A stretch of DNA of 64,000 nt from a virus, in the IMG/VR virus record IMGVR_UViG_3300027969_000072, positions 27,524 to 91,523 of that record. One strand, 5' to 3'. Below, piece by piece: positions 35,722 through 43,438 of the stretch (positions within the stretch are counted from its first letter, which is position 1; every line of letters begins with the position of its first letter). Made by a program: the position numbers and the translations under genes. A model generated the notes under the pieces. The model was not told where the DNA came from. It worked only from the letters and a program-made list of their open reading frames with translations, and searched no databases.

Positions 35722-36431
35722 TATTTCTCAGTTACTTTTCTAAATAAACTTAACATTAGATTATATGTAATTTTAAACTCTAAATTTAAAGAATCCCAAT
35801 CCCATTTACTATCTTTCTTTTGATAACTAGGAACTTCATCAAACATAAGTCTTCTCCAAATAAAGTTAGCAGTTGTAAAGTCAGTTATTCTACCACTTCT
35901 GGCAATTTGTGTTGCAAACATAGGTATTCTTATAGAATGATAGAATGATTTTATAGCAGTACGATACTGATCATCAATCAATAGTTTTTTCTTACATTTT
36001 ATCCAAGAATTAGAACTAATATGTGATGAAGCATGTCTTAATTTTTTTAAGTCTAAGTTAAACTCATATTTTTTATCTTCTTTTAACTTAGCCCAGTCTG
36101 GTGCAAAGATACATTCAAGATTATTCATACGATGCCAATCTAAATCCTTTTGAAATCTATCTGGTGTATAAATGTGAATGTTATATGTAATAAATCTATG
36201 ATTCATATTATAAGAATACTCGTCTTGCACAGTTTCTTTTAACTCAATTGCTTCTACTGAATTATTTGCAACTATAATAATATCCCAGTCAGATGCTGAA
36301 TCATAATTACCATAAACACGTGAACCAAAAATAGTTACGTTAAATACTCGACTTGGATGTAGACCGGAAATCTTGATAACATCATCTAATTTGGGAACCC
36401 ATTTGAATGTTGCGGGTAGTAATTTTACCAT
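35721..36431 (-). CDS. Predicted nucleotidyltransferase (MNT/DNA polymerase beta superfamily)
   Basis: The 236-residue protein has FGSRVYGNYDSASDWDIII (G36-S37, D48, D50), the catalytic signature of minimal nucleotidyltransferases, then a helical C-terminus. Such enzymes transfer NMP to RNA, protein or small molecules. The phage role is unknown. It shares no obvious similarity with the RlaP-type protein at 22367 beyond the signature. It overlaps the gene upstream by 7 bases. Confidence 0.7.
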   Translation of the reverse strand: MVKLLPATFKWVPKLDDVIKISGLHPSRVFNVTIFGSRVYGNYDSASDWDIIIVANNSVEAIELKETVQDEYSYNMNHRFITYNIHIYTPDRFQKDLDWHRMNNLECIFAPDWAKLKEDKKYEFNLDLKKLRHASSHISSNSWIKCKKKLLIDDQYRTAIKSFYHSIRIPMFATQIARSGRITDFTTANFIWRRLMFDEVPSYQKKDSKWDWDSLNLEFKITYNLMLSLFRKVTEK

Positions 36432-36961
36432 ATTTTTTTACTTAATAATTTCTTTAATTTTTCTTCTCTAATTTGAGACTTTGTTTTATAATACTTTCTT
36501 GATTCAAAGTAACCTACCGTAATAATCATTTCACCATTACCTTTTTTTAGCATTAGTCTCCAATCTTCTTTCTCTTCTTTTAAATCAATAATCTTAAATT
36601 CTGTTCCTTTCTTTACAAAAAGTGTATTAGGTTTACTAGTATGACTATGTATGTGATTTGATTTGACATAACCATCCCAATAAAAATCTTTTGTCGTTAC
36701 TATAATTTCTTGTTCTTGTGGTACATCATATACTGACTTATCTAGTTTCCAATCTTGACCTAAAATTTTTGCTTTTATAAAGACAACATAAAAACATATG
36801 ATAGATAATAATCCAATACCATAAAAAATAGTAGGTTCATAACTAATCATAAATGTAGAACCAACAACTAATAGTAAAACAAGTAATGAGTTTCTATCTT
36901 TGTATAACCACTTATCGAATAAGTATAATTTGTTTTTTAACATGCTAGGTGAAATGTACAT
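36425..36961 (-). CDS. Membrane protein with two N-terminal helices
   Basis: The 178-residue protein (or 172 if started at the ATG at 36943) has two membrane helices (about residues 24-45 and 47-66) and a soluble beta-rich C-terminal domain with HIHSHTSKP. The C-terminus carries IREEKLKKLLSKKIW, an internal-style copy of the recurring motif. It overlaps both neighbours, so the block 37302 to 35491 reads as one operon. Confidence 0.55.
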   Translation of the reverse strand: MYISPSMLKNKLYLFDKWLYKDRNSLLVLLLVVGSTFMISYEPTIFYGIGLLSIICFYVVFIKAKILGQDWKLDKSVYDVPQEQEIIVTTKDFYWDGYVKSNHIHSHTSKPNTLFVKKGTEFKIIDLKEEKEDWRLMLKKGNGEMIITVGYFESRKYYKTKSQIREEKLKKLLSKKIW

Positions 36962-37302
36962 TCGTTACTATTTAATACCTTATTTATTTGTTCTTGTCTT
37001 TTGTAAGTTTTCATTATATTAGAAACTTTATTATAATAGATCCTTAAACTATCTCGTCTTTCTTCGCTTCTCCAACGAATACTATCATCATATAAATAAT
37101 CTATCTCGTCAAGAACATCTTGATAAGTCATAATAGGTTTAGAATAATTATCTCTAATTAGAACAATAGATTGTGTGTTTGGATCTGAATAAAATGAACT
37201 CACATCTTCACATAACATATCATCACAATCAGTTATGAAAGGGAAATTCATCTTTCTTTCTATTACTTTAAAGGCAATGCCATGTCGTTGTATAATTTCC
37301 AT
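36937..37302 (-). CDS. Unknown protein, first gene of a minus-strand operon
   Basis: A 121-residue protein with a FITDCDDMLCED segment and a basic helical C-terminal half (KTYKRQEQINKVL). The start codon lies only 4 bases after a perfect TATCTTTG box, so the mRNA should be leaderless or nearly so. No family recognised. Confidence 0.55.
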   Translation of the reverse strand: MEIIQRHGIAFKVIERKMNFPFITDCDDMLCEDVSSFYSDPNTQSIVLIRDNYSKPIMTYQDVLDEIDYLYDDSIRWRSEERRDSLRIYYNKVSNIMKTYKRQEQINKVLNSNECTFHLAC

Positions 37303-37306
37303 TTCA

Positions 37307-37314
37307 CAAAGATA
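37307..37314 (-). promoter_or_regulatory. Leaderless Bacteroidota-type promoter (TATCTTTG)
   Basis: TAnnTTTG box on the minus strand ending 4 bases before the ATG at 37302. Transcription would start at or beside the start codon. Confidence 0.65.
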
Positions 37315-37400
37315 GTATATTTTTTTTATTTATTTAATTTTTTGTTTCAATTATTTTTTGTACTTTTGTAAAACAAATACGAAATACAAGTATATATATA

Positions 37401-37408
37401 TATCTTTG
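37401..37408 (+). promoter_or_regulatory. Bacteroidota-type promoter (TATCTTTG) of the tRNA gene
   Basis: TAnnTTTG box 10 bases before the first base of the tRNA. A second candidate box, TACTTTTG at 37361-37368 with TTTG at 37341, lies upstream. Confidence 0.65.
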
Positions 37409-37418
37409 TAGAATGATA

Positions 37419-37497
37419 GGCGATTTAACTCAGTCTGGTAAGTAGTAGCTCGCTCATAACGAGAAGGTCGGGGGTTCAAATCCCTCAATCGCCACCA
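37419..37497 (+). tRNA. tRNA with CAT anticodon (Met elongator or Ile2)
   Basis: A perfect 7-bp acceptor stem GGCGATT/AATCGCC is followed by an encoded ACCA end. The anticodon stem CTCG/CGAG holds a 7-base loop CTCATAA with anticodon CAT, and the T arm is GGGGG-TTCAAAT-CCCTC. The D stem is weak. A G1-C72 pair argues against an initiator. Without tools I cannot separate elongator Met from the lysidine-modified Ile2 type. Confidence 0.85.
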
Positions 37498-37519
37498 CAA
37501 TTAAAAATAAAAATTCAAA

Positions 37520-37828
37520 ATGGAATTAAACGATATTAAAAAAGATTTATACAAATCTAAAGCAATGGCAAAATTAAGTCACTATGTTAGTGGTAATCTT
37601 TACTATACGGTAGAGTTAGCTGACGGTGTTTACCAATTCCCTATTTCTACAGTTGAATATAATGAAGATGGTTCAACTTTTAACATAGGTAATTTAGAAT
37701 TATCTTCTGATTTAGGTACAACAACATTCGAGTCAGAAATGAAAGGTTCAGATTTAAACAGGTGGATCAGCAAAGCTATAAGTAATGGTGAATTCACAAA
37801 AATTCGTGAAGTTGTGGTTAGTGAGTAA
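37520..37828 (+). CDS. Small unknown protein
   Basis: A 102-residue acidic protein starting MELNDIKKDLYKSKAMAKL, with beta strands (LYYTVELADGVYQFPI) and a C-terminal helix. It follows the tRNA by 22 bases and may be cotranscribed with it. It could be a small regulatory or inhibitor protein; nothing specific is visible. Confidence 0.6.
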   Translation: MELNDIKKDLYKSKAMAKLSHYVSGNLYYTVELADGVYQFPISTVEYNEDGSTFNIGNLELSSDLGTTTFESEMKGSDLNRWISKAISNGEFTKIREVVVSE

Positions 37829-37846
37829 CACAACTTTACCTATTTG

Positions 37847-37882
37847 TTTAAACCCTTACTTGTAAAAGTGAGGGTTTTTTTA
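37847..37882 (+). terminator. Hairpin terminator
   Basis: AACCCTTACTT/AAGTGAGGGTT stem followed by seven Ts. Confidence 0.85.
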
Positions 37883-37908
37883 TGTAACAAAATTAAAAAT
37901 TAGAAAAA

Positions 37909-39087
37909 ATGAAAATAGATATAAATAAAATAAAGACAACACCATCAGATTTAGGGTTTAACTTCTGTGTATTCGGAAAACCTTCTGATGAAATTATAAA
38001 TTGGTGTAATTACTGGAACTTAAAAATGGAAGATTCTGGTAAATACACAAACATCATCTTAAATGATGATACAAAAATCAGTGATATATTCAATCAACCA
38101 AATAAATATGATTATATTGATGGGTTTAGTCCTAACTTAAATAAACATTTACACGTTGGTCACTTTTCTAACCTTGTTTTAGCAAATTCTTTTCAAAAAT
38201 TAGGTGTTGGAAATAAATTTATTGCCATTTTTGGTGATACTTTGGAAGGTGTAGTTCAAAAAGATGATGCTTTAAAATCATATTTTGAATATTGTGAGAA
38301 CTTTAACTATAAAGTAGATGAAGTATTCTTTGCTTCTGAAATGAAACTTCAAAATGAAGATCTTTTGATAGATGGAGAAGGTACATACGAAGGTTCAAAG
38401 ATTTTTGATTTAGTAGACGAAAAATTAGTTGGTATAAAAAGTTCTGGTTCAACATCTTACTTCTATCAAGATGTCGCCTTAGCTAGTAAATTAAATTCTT
38501 CTACGTTATATCTAACAGGAGTAGAACAAGATAATCACTTTAAATCTTTAAAGAAGTTATTTCCTACTACAAATCATGTTGGTCTTGGGTTAGTTCAATT
38601 AGATGGTAAGAAAATGTCTAGTAGTGAAGGTAATGTAATCTACATGACTGATTTTATAAATAGTTTACTACCATTATTCAATAATGATATGAAACTTGTT
38701 TATAATATAATAGCTGGCCAAATCTTAAAGTCTGTACCAACTTCAAGTAAATCAATAGATACAAAATTGATTGGTAATCCAAAACTATCTTTAGGTTTAT
38801 ATTTAAGTTATACTATGGCACATATTAAAAGCTGTGGAGTTACCGTACAAGATAAAGAAGATTTTTATTCTAAACAATTAGAATTTTCTGAGTTAAAAGC
38901 TAAAAGTAATTTATCACCGAATATATTATTCGATGCTTTAATAAATCACTGTAAGTATATAAATAAGTTATATGAGAAATTATACATAAAAGATAATGAA
39001 GTAAATAAAAAAATTTTTTCTGACTTATTGACAGACTTACAAATAGGTATGAAAAAAATTGGATTATTCCCAGTAGATAAAGTATAA
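37909..39087 (+). CDS. Arginyl-tRNA synthetase-like protein containing no arginine
   Basis: The 392-residue class I synthetase has the ArgRS-type start of the catalytic domain, FSPNLNKHLHVGHFSN (HIGH variant HVGH at 82-85), the STSYFYQDVALASK segment, TGVEQDNHFKSL, and LDGKKMSSSEGNV (KMSKS variant at 235-239). A short C-terminal helical part follows. It is much shorter than cellular ArgRS (about 550-590) and lacks the usual N-terminal domain. Remarkably, the protein contains not a single arginine. It should charge tRNA-Arg or act on a tRNA fragment; activity is not proven. Confidence 0.82.
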   Translation: MKIDINKIKTTPSDLGFNFCVFGKPSDEIINWCNYWNLKMEDSGKYTNIILNDDTKISDIFNQPNKYDYIDGFSPNLNKHLHVGHFSNLVLANSFQKLGVGNKFIAIFGDTLEGVVQKDDALKSYFEYCENFNYKVDEVFFASEMKLQNEDLLIDGEGTYEGSKIFDLVDEKLVGIKSSGSTSYFYQDVALASKLNSSTLYLTGVEQDNHFKSLKKLFPTTNHVGLGLVQLDGKKMSSSEGNVIYMTDFINSLLPLFNNDMKLVYNIIAGQILKSVPTSSKSIDTKLIGNPKLSLGLYLSYTMAHIKSCGVTVQDKEDFYSKQLEFSELKAKSNLSPNILFDALINHCKYINKLYEKLYIKDNEVNKKIFSDLLTDLQIGMKKIGLFPVDKV

Positions 39088-39088
39088 T

Positions 39089-39118
39089 AAAAAGTCCTTT
39101 TTCAAGGACTTTTTATTT
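39089..39118. terminator. Bidirectional hairpin terminator
   Basis: AAAGTCCTT/AAGGACTTT stem between convergent genes. Confidence 0.82.
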
Positions 39119-39550
39119 TATTCTTAACTCATTTAGATCCTTTATTATATCATCAACATAAGCATTAAATTTTTTAATGTTTACAAACTTTCTATCAGTT
39201 CTTTCAAAAAAATCTTCTATACCAGCTACTTTATCAGTTATCTCTTCCATTTTATCCCAAATAAATGGCATTCTTATATCTTCTCTTTGGTAACTATCAA
39301 AAAATTCAGGAAACCTAGAAATTGCCATTTCTGCACTTTCTACTTCTTTACCTGGTTCACATTCTACTAAAAATCCACCATCATAAGGTTCTCCTACTAA
39401 TTTAAGACCTACTCGATCAAGCAATTTCTTAGCAAAATCATAATCAACATCTTTATTTTTAATCTGATCCGACCAAATTATTATCTCACCTTTCTTATAA
39501 GAAGGCTGTCGTAGAGGTATAGCATTCTCAAATAATTTTATGTATTTCAT
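39113..39550 (-). CDS. Tagged unknown protein
   Basis: A 145-residue protein beginning MKYIKLFENAIPL, the shared tag with an L-F-E site at residues 6-8. A soluble mixed domain (KGEIIIWSDQ, EPYDGGFLVECEPG) and a C-terminal helix follow. An AT box at 39555-39566 lies 4 bases before the ATG. The combination suggests a late, virion-packaged protein of unknown role. Confidence 0.55.
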   Translation of the reverse strand: MKYIKLFENAIPLRQPSYKKGEIIIWSDQIKNKDVDYDFAKKLLDRVGLKLVGEPYDGGFLVECEPGKEVESAEMAISRFPEFFDSYQREDIRMPFIWDKMEEITDKVAGIEDFFERTDRKFVNIKKFNAYVDDIIKDLNELRIK

Positions 39551-39554
39551 AAGA

Positions 39555-39566
39555 GTATATATTAAA
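39555..39566 (-). promoter_or_regulatory. AT box, putative late promoter
   Basis: TTTAATATATAC on the minus strand, 4 bases before the start codon of the tagged 39113 gene. Confidence 0.45.
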
Positions 39567-39637
39567 TTTTAAAAACAAAAATTATATTATTATTTAGTTA
39601 TATATCATGATGTTGCATGAAAGTGAATATATAGATA

Positions 39638-39880
39638 ATGTGGTATGTTTATATTTTAGAGTGTAGTGATTTGACGTTATATACCGGTATAACCAATAAC
39701 GTAGAAAAGAGAATTGATACACATAATAAGAAGAAAGGTGCTAAATACACCAAGACAAGAACACCAGTAAAACTGATGTATCAGTGTGAATTTGAAACAA
39801 AATCTTTGGCAGCAAAAGAAGAGTGGAGAATTAAACAACTAACAAGAATTCAAAAAATTTCTCTAATAAATCAAAAATAA
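39638..39880 (+). CDS. GIY-YIG domain protein, YhbQ/UPF0213-like
   Basis: This 80-residue protein is just a GIY-YIG nuclease domain: WYVYILECSD, LYTGITNNVEKRIDTH and a C-terminal AAKEEWRIKQLTR segment carrying the conserved glutamate. Length and pattern match the bacterial YhbQ/YazA family rather than a homing endonuclease, since DNA-recognition repeats are missing. A role in DNA repair or degradation is plausible but unproven. Confidence 0.8.
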   Translation: MWYVYILECSDLTLYTGITNNVEKRIDTHNKKKGAKYTKTRTPVKLMYQCEFETKSLAAKEEWRIKQLTRIQKISLINQK

Positions 39881-39884
39881 TTCT

Positions 39885-39892
39885 TATCTTTG
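39885..39892 (+). promoter_or_regulatory. Leaderless Bacteroidota-type promoter (TATCTTTG)
   Basis: TAnnTTTG box ending 5 bases before the ATG of the HAD fusion gene, implying a leaderless transcript. Confidence 0.65.
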
Positions 39893-39897
39893 CTATT

Positions 39898-40731
39898 ATG
39901 AAAACAATATTTCTTGACATAGACGGCGTTCTAAACGTAGATTATGATGATAAAGACCAATTCGGTCATATCTTTAGGGAAGAGTATGTTCAAAATTTAA
40001 AAGAAATCATCGAGAAAACAGGTGCGAAAATCGTTATCTCTTCTACTTGGAAAGATAAAGGTATTGAAAGAATGTTAGACTTATGGAAAGAACGTCAACT
40101 ACCAGGTGAAATAATTGATGTAACACCAGATTGTGTAGATGTATGTGAATCAACTAATATAGTTTATTATGACCAAGTAAAAAGAGGTCATGAAATTAAA
40201 CTTTGGTTAGATAGACACCCAGAAGTAACTCAGTATGTTATATTTGATGATATACAAGATTTCCTAGATGAACAACAAGATTATTTTGTAAATTGTTCAA
40301 CGGGAGAACCAGTAAAACCCTGGAAATTAGGAATACCAGGACTAAAAGAAGAATGTAAAATTAAAGCAATAAATATATTAAACATGAAAGATAAAATAGA
40401 ATTTTCGGAATTTTTAGATGCTTCATCTAAATTAGAAATTAAAACAGGAAAGATTATATCAGTAACAGATGTACCTAAATCAGATAAACTTATTAAGTTA
40501 GAAGTTGATTTTGGCGAAGATACACCGAGAGTCGTTGTAACAAATATTAAACCTTCATTAGGTGAGAACTACGTTGATAAATTAGAAGGATACTCTTTCT
40601 TGTTCATAACAAATTTAAAACCTGTTAAAATGATGGGGATTGAGTCACACGCGATGATTATGCCAGGTGAATTAGAAAATGGTACACCAGCATTTGTTGT
40701 AAATACGAAACCAGGTACTAAAATACTATAA
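39898..40731 (+). CDS. HAD phosphatase fused to a tRNA-binding OB-fold domain
   Basis: The 277-residue protein is a fusion. Residues 1-160 are a HAD phosphatase of the Swiss-Army-Knife RNA repair type 2: FLDIDGVLN (D7, D9), VISSTWKDKG and YVIFDDIQDF. Residues 165-277 match the tRNA-binding OB fold of MetRS C-termini, EMAP-II and Trbp111: LEIKTGKIISV, a SDKLIKLEVDFG strand, ITNLKPVKMMGIESHAM. The product should bind tRNA and remove phosphate from it or from an attached group, possibly in repair of cleaved tRNA. Transcription is probably leaderless. Confidence 0.82.
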   Translation: MKTIFLDIDGVLNVDYDDKDQFGHIFREEYVQNLKEIIEKTGAKIVISSTWKDKGIERMLDLWKERQLPGEIIDVTPDCVDVCESTNIVYYDQVKRGHEIKLWLDRHPEVTQYVIFDDIQDFLDEQQDYFVNCSTGEPVKPWKLGIPGLKEECKIKAINILNMKDKIEFSEFLDASSKLEIKTGKIISVTDVPKSDKLIKLEVDFGEDTPRVVVTNIKPSLGENYVDKLEGYSFLFITNLKPVKMMGIESHAMIMPGELENGTPAFVVNTKPGTKIL

Positions 40732-41096
40732 TGAAATTAGTTAAAGTAGGAGATTTAATTCATAATCACCTCGGTGGGAAATCTACCGAGGTTTCTTATG
40801 TTATGGTAGATATGGAAAATAAATACTATAAAAAAATACTAGATAATAAAGAATTTGTAGATAAATACACTATACAAAAATGTAAAGGTATGATTCATAT
40901 GGAACCAGCAAATGTAGATTTTTTAGAGATTGGTCAAATAGTTACAAGTAATAAAAATGTAGGAACTATGTCATTAAGAACAACATCAAAAATTATTGAG
41001 ATTATTGATGATCTAATTATTACAGATTCAAACCTTTTTATTGTTGACGATATAAGTTTCTATAGAGATAAAATATTAAATAAATTAGGAATATGA
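40731..41096 (+). CDS. Unknown protein coupled to the HAD fusion
   Basis: A 121-residue protein whose ATG overlaps the HAD fusion stop (TAATG). It begins MKLVKVGDLIHNHLGG, contains beta-strand-rich segments and ends FYRDKILNKLGI, a variant of the recurring C-terminal motif. A hairpin-like CCTCGGT/ACCGAGG repeat lies near its start (about 40767-40791). No family recognised. Confidence 0.5.
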   Translation: MKLVKVGDLIHNHLGGKSTEVSYVMVDMENKYYKKILDNKEFVDKYTIQKCKGMIHMEPANVDFLEIGQIVTSNKNVGTMSLRTTSKIIEIIDDLIITDSNLFIVDDISFYRDKILNKLGI

Positions 41097-41488
41097 TAAC
41101 AACACAATCAAGATATATCAGTTATAACCAAGCAAACTTTCAAATACCTGCATATAGTAAGATTTTAAATATATTTCATGATAACGATAATCAATTTACA
41201 ATTTTATATGAATATGACAGTAACGAAACAGAAAGTAAAACATTTGTAATAGAATTTTGGAATGAAAGAAGTAGTAATAGTGATATTTATGAGCCATCAC
41301 TTGGATTTAACTATTGGGGAAGTATTACAAAGACAAATCCAACTTTAGATAGTCAATCAAGTGGTGCCGGAATGAGTACAAATATTTCATTTAACTTGAT
41401 TACTTTTACGAGTAATTTTCATATCTTTGTAAAAGAAATTTTATCTACTGCAGAAATGAGAGATAAGAAAATTGAAGAAATAATTTAA
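41093..41488 (+). CDS. Unknown protein with C-terminal MRDKKIEEII motif
   Basis: A 131-residue protein overlapping the upstream stop by 4 bases (ATGA). Aromatic- and Asn/Ser-rich strands (FTILYEYDSNETES, IYEPSLGFNYWG) suggest a beta-rich fold. It ends AEMRDKKIEEII, a strong copy of the recurring C-terminal motif. Function unknown. Confidence 0.55.
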   Translation: MITTQSRYISYNQANFQIPAYSKILNIFHDNDNQFTILYEYDSNETESKTFVIEFWNERSSNSDIYEPSLGFNYWGSITKTNPTLDSQSSGAGMSTNISFNLITFTSNFHIFVKEILSTAEMRDKKIEEII

Positions 41489-41495
41489 TATATAA
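41484..41495 (+). promoter_or_regulatory. AT box, putative late promoter
   Basis: TTTAATATATAA ends 3 bases before the ATG of the 41499 gene and overlaps the end of the preceding gene. Confidence 0.5.
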
Positions 41496-41498
41496 ATT

Positions 41499-41972
41499 AT
41501 GATAACAAAATTTAGTAGTATAGTGAACGAAAGTTCAACAGCAAAATTCAAAATCGGTATTGATATACACGGAGTAATCGATGCTCTTCCAGAGTTCTTT
41601 GTATTTTTAGCCGATTCTGTTATAAAAAATGGTGGTGAAGTTCATATAATCACCGGAGGTGAATGGACTGATAAATTAGAAAAACAATTAAGTGGTATAA
41701 ATTACACACATAAATTCTCAGTTTATGACCACTTATTAAAAACTGCAGAAACCTTAGGAGAAATTGAGTTTCCAGATGGAACAGTTCAGAAAAAATTCGA
41801 TGATGTTCTTTGGGATTCAACAAAAGCAGAATACTGTAAAGAAAATAGTATAGATCTTCACATTGATGATACTTTATGTTATAATGATTATTTTACTACA
41901 CCATTTGCAAGATTGTGGTCTCACAACGGTAACCAAAAATCTTCTCATAAAGATATTAGACACTTAGACTAA
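41499..41972 (+). CDS. HAD-like hydrolase with tag-like N-terminus
   Basis: The 157-residue protein begins MITKFSSIVNESS, similar to the packaging-type tag. A small HAD-like domain follows: IGIDIHGVID (first Asp kept, second position His instead of Asp), VHIITGGE as motif II and LHIDDTLCYND as the acidic motif IV. The His at the general acid position suggests altered or lost phosphatase activity. It differs from the two repair-type HAD proteins in the window. Confidence 0.6.
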   Translation: MITKFSSIVNESSTAKFKIGIDIHGVIDALPEFFVFLADSVIKNGGEVHIITGGEWTDKLEKQLSGINYTHKFSVYDHLLKTAETLGEIEFPDGTVQKKFDDVLWDSTKAEYCKENSIDLHIDDTLCYNDYFTTPFARLWSHNGNQKSSHKDIRHLD

Positions 41973-42002
41973 ACAAATTTTAATTCTTTAATATAATTTA
42001 AT

Positions 42003-42971
42003 ATGGAAGAATTAAAAATTATAAGTCTATTCTCAGGGTATGGTACCCAAGAACTAGCACTAAAGTATAGTGGTATTAAATACCGTAACGTCGCAAACTG
42101 TGACATTCTAAAATCAGCAAACGAAGCTTATGACTCATTACACACTACCGAACAAGGTAATTTAGGTGATGTATCAAAAGTTGATGAAAAAAATTTCCCA
42201 CATTGTGATTTTTTAACATACTCATTCCCTTGTCAAGATATATCTATATCCGGTGTACAACGTGGTATTGAAAAAGGAACTCGAAGTGGTTTGTTGTACG
42301 AAGTAGAAAGAATCGTAGAACATAATAAACCAAAGTATCTACTAATGGAAAATGTTAAAAATCTAGTTTCCAAAAATCACATCAAAAAATTTAATGATTA
42401 TATTGAAAAACTTAACTCTCTAGGTTATGGTTCAGCTTGGATGGTACTTAACGGTGCCGACTTTGGTTGTCCACAAAATCGTGAGAGAGTATTTATGTTC
42501 TCAGTATTAGGAGAATCTTCTTTAAATGTTTCTAATAAAATGATGGGTGTTCATAATCATAAAAAAACTAGAGTTCCGATGAAACCATTTATTGATCCAA
42601 CCGTGAATAATAGTTTATTTATTACACCACCTTATGAAATAAATACACCTAAATTAAGTTCAGTGTGTAGAATGATTGCACGTAGAACTGATGTAAAATA
42701 TGATCAGGCAAGAAGAATCTATTCAATAGATGGTTGTTCACCTTGCTTAACCACATCAGGTTCACCACAAATTATGCTAGATGATAATAAAATTAGAACT
42801 TTAACTGCAAGAGAGGGTTATCGTTTTATGGGAGTTAAAGATGCAGATATTGATAATCTTTTAACTACAAGTTTAACAACTAAACAACACGTAGCACTAG
42901 CTGGAAATTCAATATGTGTTCCAGTAATGCAAGCTATCTTTGAACAATTTTTCACAGAGTATATGAACTAA
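42003..42971 (+). CDS. DNA (cytosine-5) methyltransferase
   Basis: The 322-residue protein has the ordered C5-methyltransferase motifs: I (LFSGYGTQE), IV with the catalytic cysteine in SFPCQD (C77), VI (LMENVKNL, E116), VIII (ADFGCPQNRERVF), a short target-recognition region, and IX-X (RTLTAREGYRFMG, ALAGNSICVPV). It should methylate cytosines in a specific site, most likely protecting phage DNA from host restriction. No cognate endonuclease is nearby, so it is an orphan. The target cannot be read from the sequence. Confidence 0.93.
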   Translation: MEELKIISLFSGYGTQELALKYSGIKYRNVANCDILKSANEAYDSLHTTEQGNLGDVSKVDEKNFPHCDFLTYSFPCQDISISGVQRGIEKGTRSGLLYEVERIVEHNKPKYLLMENVKNLVSKNHIKKFNDYIEKLNSLGYGSAWMVLNGADFGCPQNRERVFMFSVLGESSLNVSNKMMGVHNHKKTRVPMKPFIDPTVNNSLFITPPYEINTPKLSSVCRMIARRTDVKYDQARRIYSIDGCSPCLTTSGSPQIMLDDNKIRTLTAREGYRFMGVKDADIDNLLTTSLTTKQHVALAGNSICVPVMQAIFEQFFTEYMN

Positions 42972-42997
42972 AAAAACCCACTTTCGAGTGGGTTCTT
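42972..42997. terminator. Bidirectional hairpin terminator
   Basis: AACCCACT/AGTGGGTT stem with a stable TTCG loop between convergent genes. Confidence 0.85.
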
Positions 42998-43206
42998 CAT
43001 TTTCCTATTTTTAAAACTATTTTACTTTCTCCTGAACGAGTTATTCCTTTTATAGTATAATCTTTAAGGCCTTCCATTCTCACAAATCTAAGTAATTTAG
43101 TTAATCTACTATTATATAATTCCTCTGGCTTACCGTTTTCAGTAAACTCAAGTAGGTATTCCATGAATACATCCTTATTTTCGTTAAATTCTTTCAAGTA
43201 CCTCAT
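42997..43206 (-). CDS. Small tagged protein
   Basis: A 69-residue protein beginning MRYLKEFNENKDVF, close to the shared N-terminal tag, with an L-L-E site near residue 20. The remainder is a basic helix and a strand. It probably follows the small gene at 43258 on the same strand. Unknown function. Confidence 0.5.
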   Translation of the reverse strand: MRYLKEFNENKDVFMEYLLEFTENGKPEELYNSRLTKLLRFVRMEGLKDYTIKGITRSGESKIVLKIGK

Positions 43207-43257
43207 AATTATTTTCCTTATGCTATATATAAATAAAAAATACCTAAAATTAGATTT

Positions 43258-43404
43258 TTAAGACTTTATTGTGTTTTTCTTTAAAAAATCAATAATTATT
43301 CTTTCAAATAACTTATTTTTATCATATCCTACTTTATCTAGATGTTCTTTGTAACGTATAACAATTTCATCATCTAATAAAAGAAATATATTTTTCTTTT
43401 CCAT
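43258..43404 (-). CDS. Small ribbon-helix-helix-like protein (48 residues)
   Basis: ATG at 43404 opens 48 codons: a start MEKKNIFLLLDDEIV (strand), then helices around YKEHLDKVGYDKN and LFERIIIDFLKK. The strand-helix-helix order, size and basic character resemble Arc/CopG-type DNA-binding regulators. It fills what would otherwise be an empty 230-base gap. The call is by shape. Confidence 0.45.
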   Translation of the reverse strand: MEKKNIFLLLDDEIVIRYKEHLDKVGYDKNKLFERIIIDFLKKNTIKS

Positions 43405-43438
43405 ATTATTATATATATAATAAAATTATATAAAAGTT

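Noticed and set aside
41420-41427. TATCTTTG inside the 41093 gene
   Set aside because: The motif matches the promoter box but sits within a coding region with no gene start at the right distance; one chance match is expected in such AT-rich DNA.
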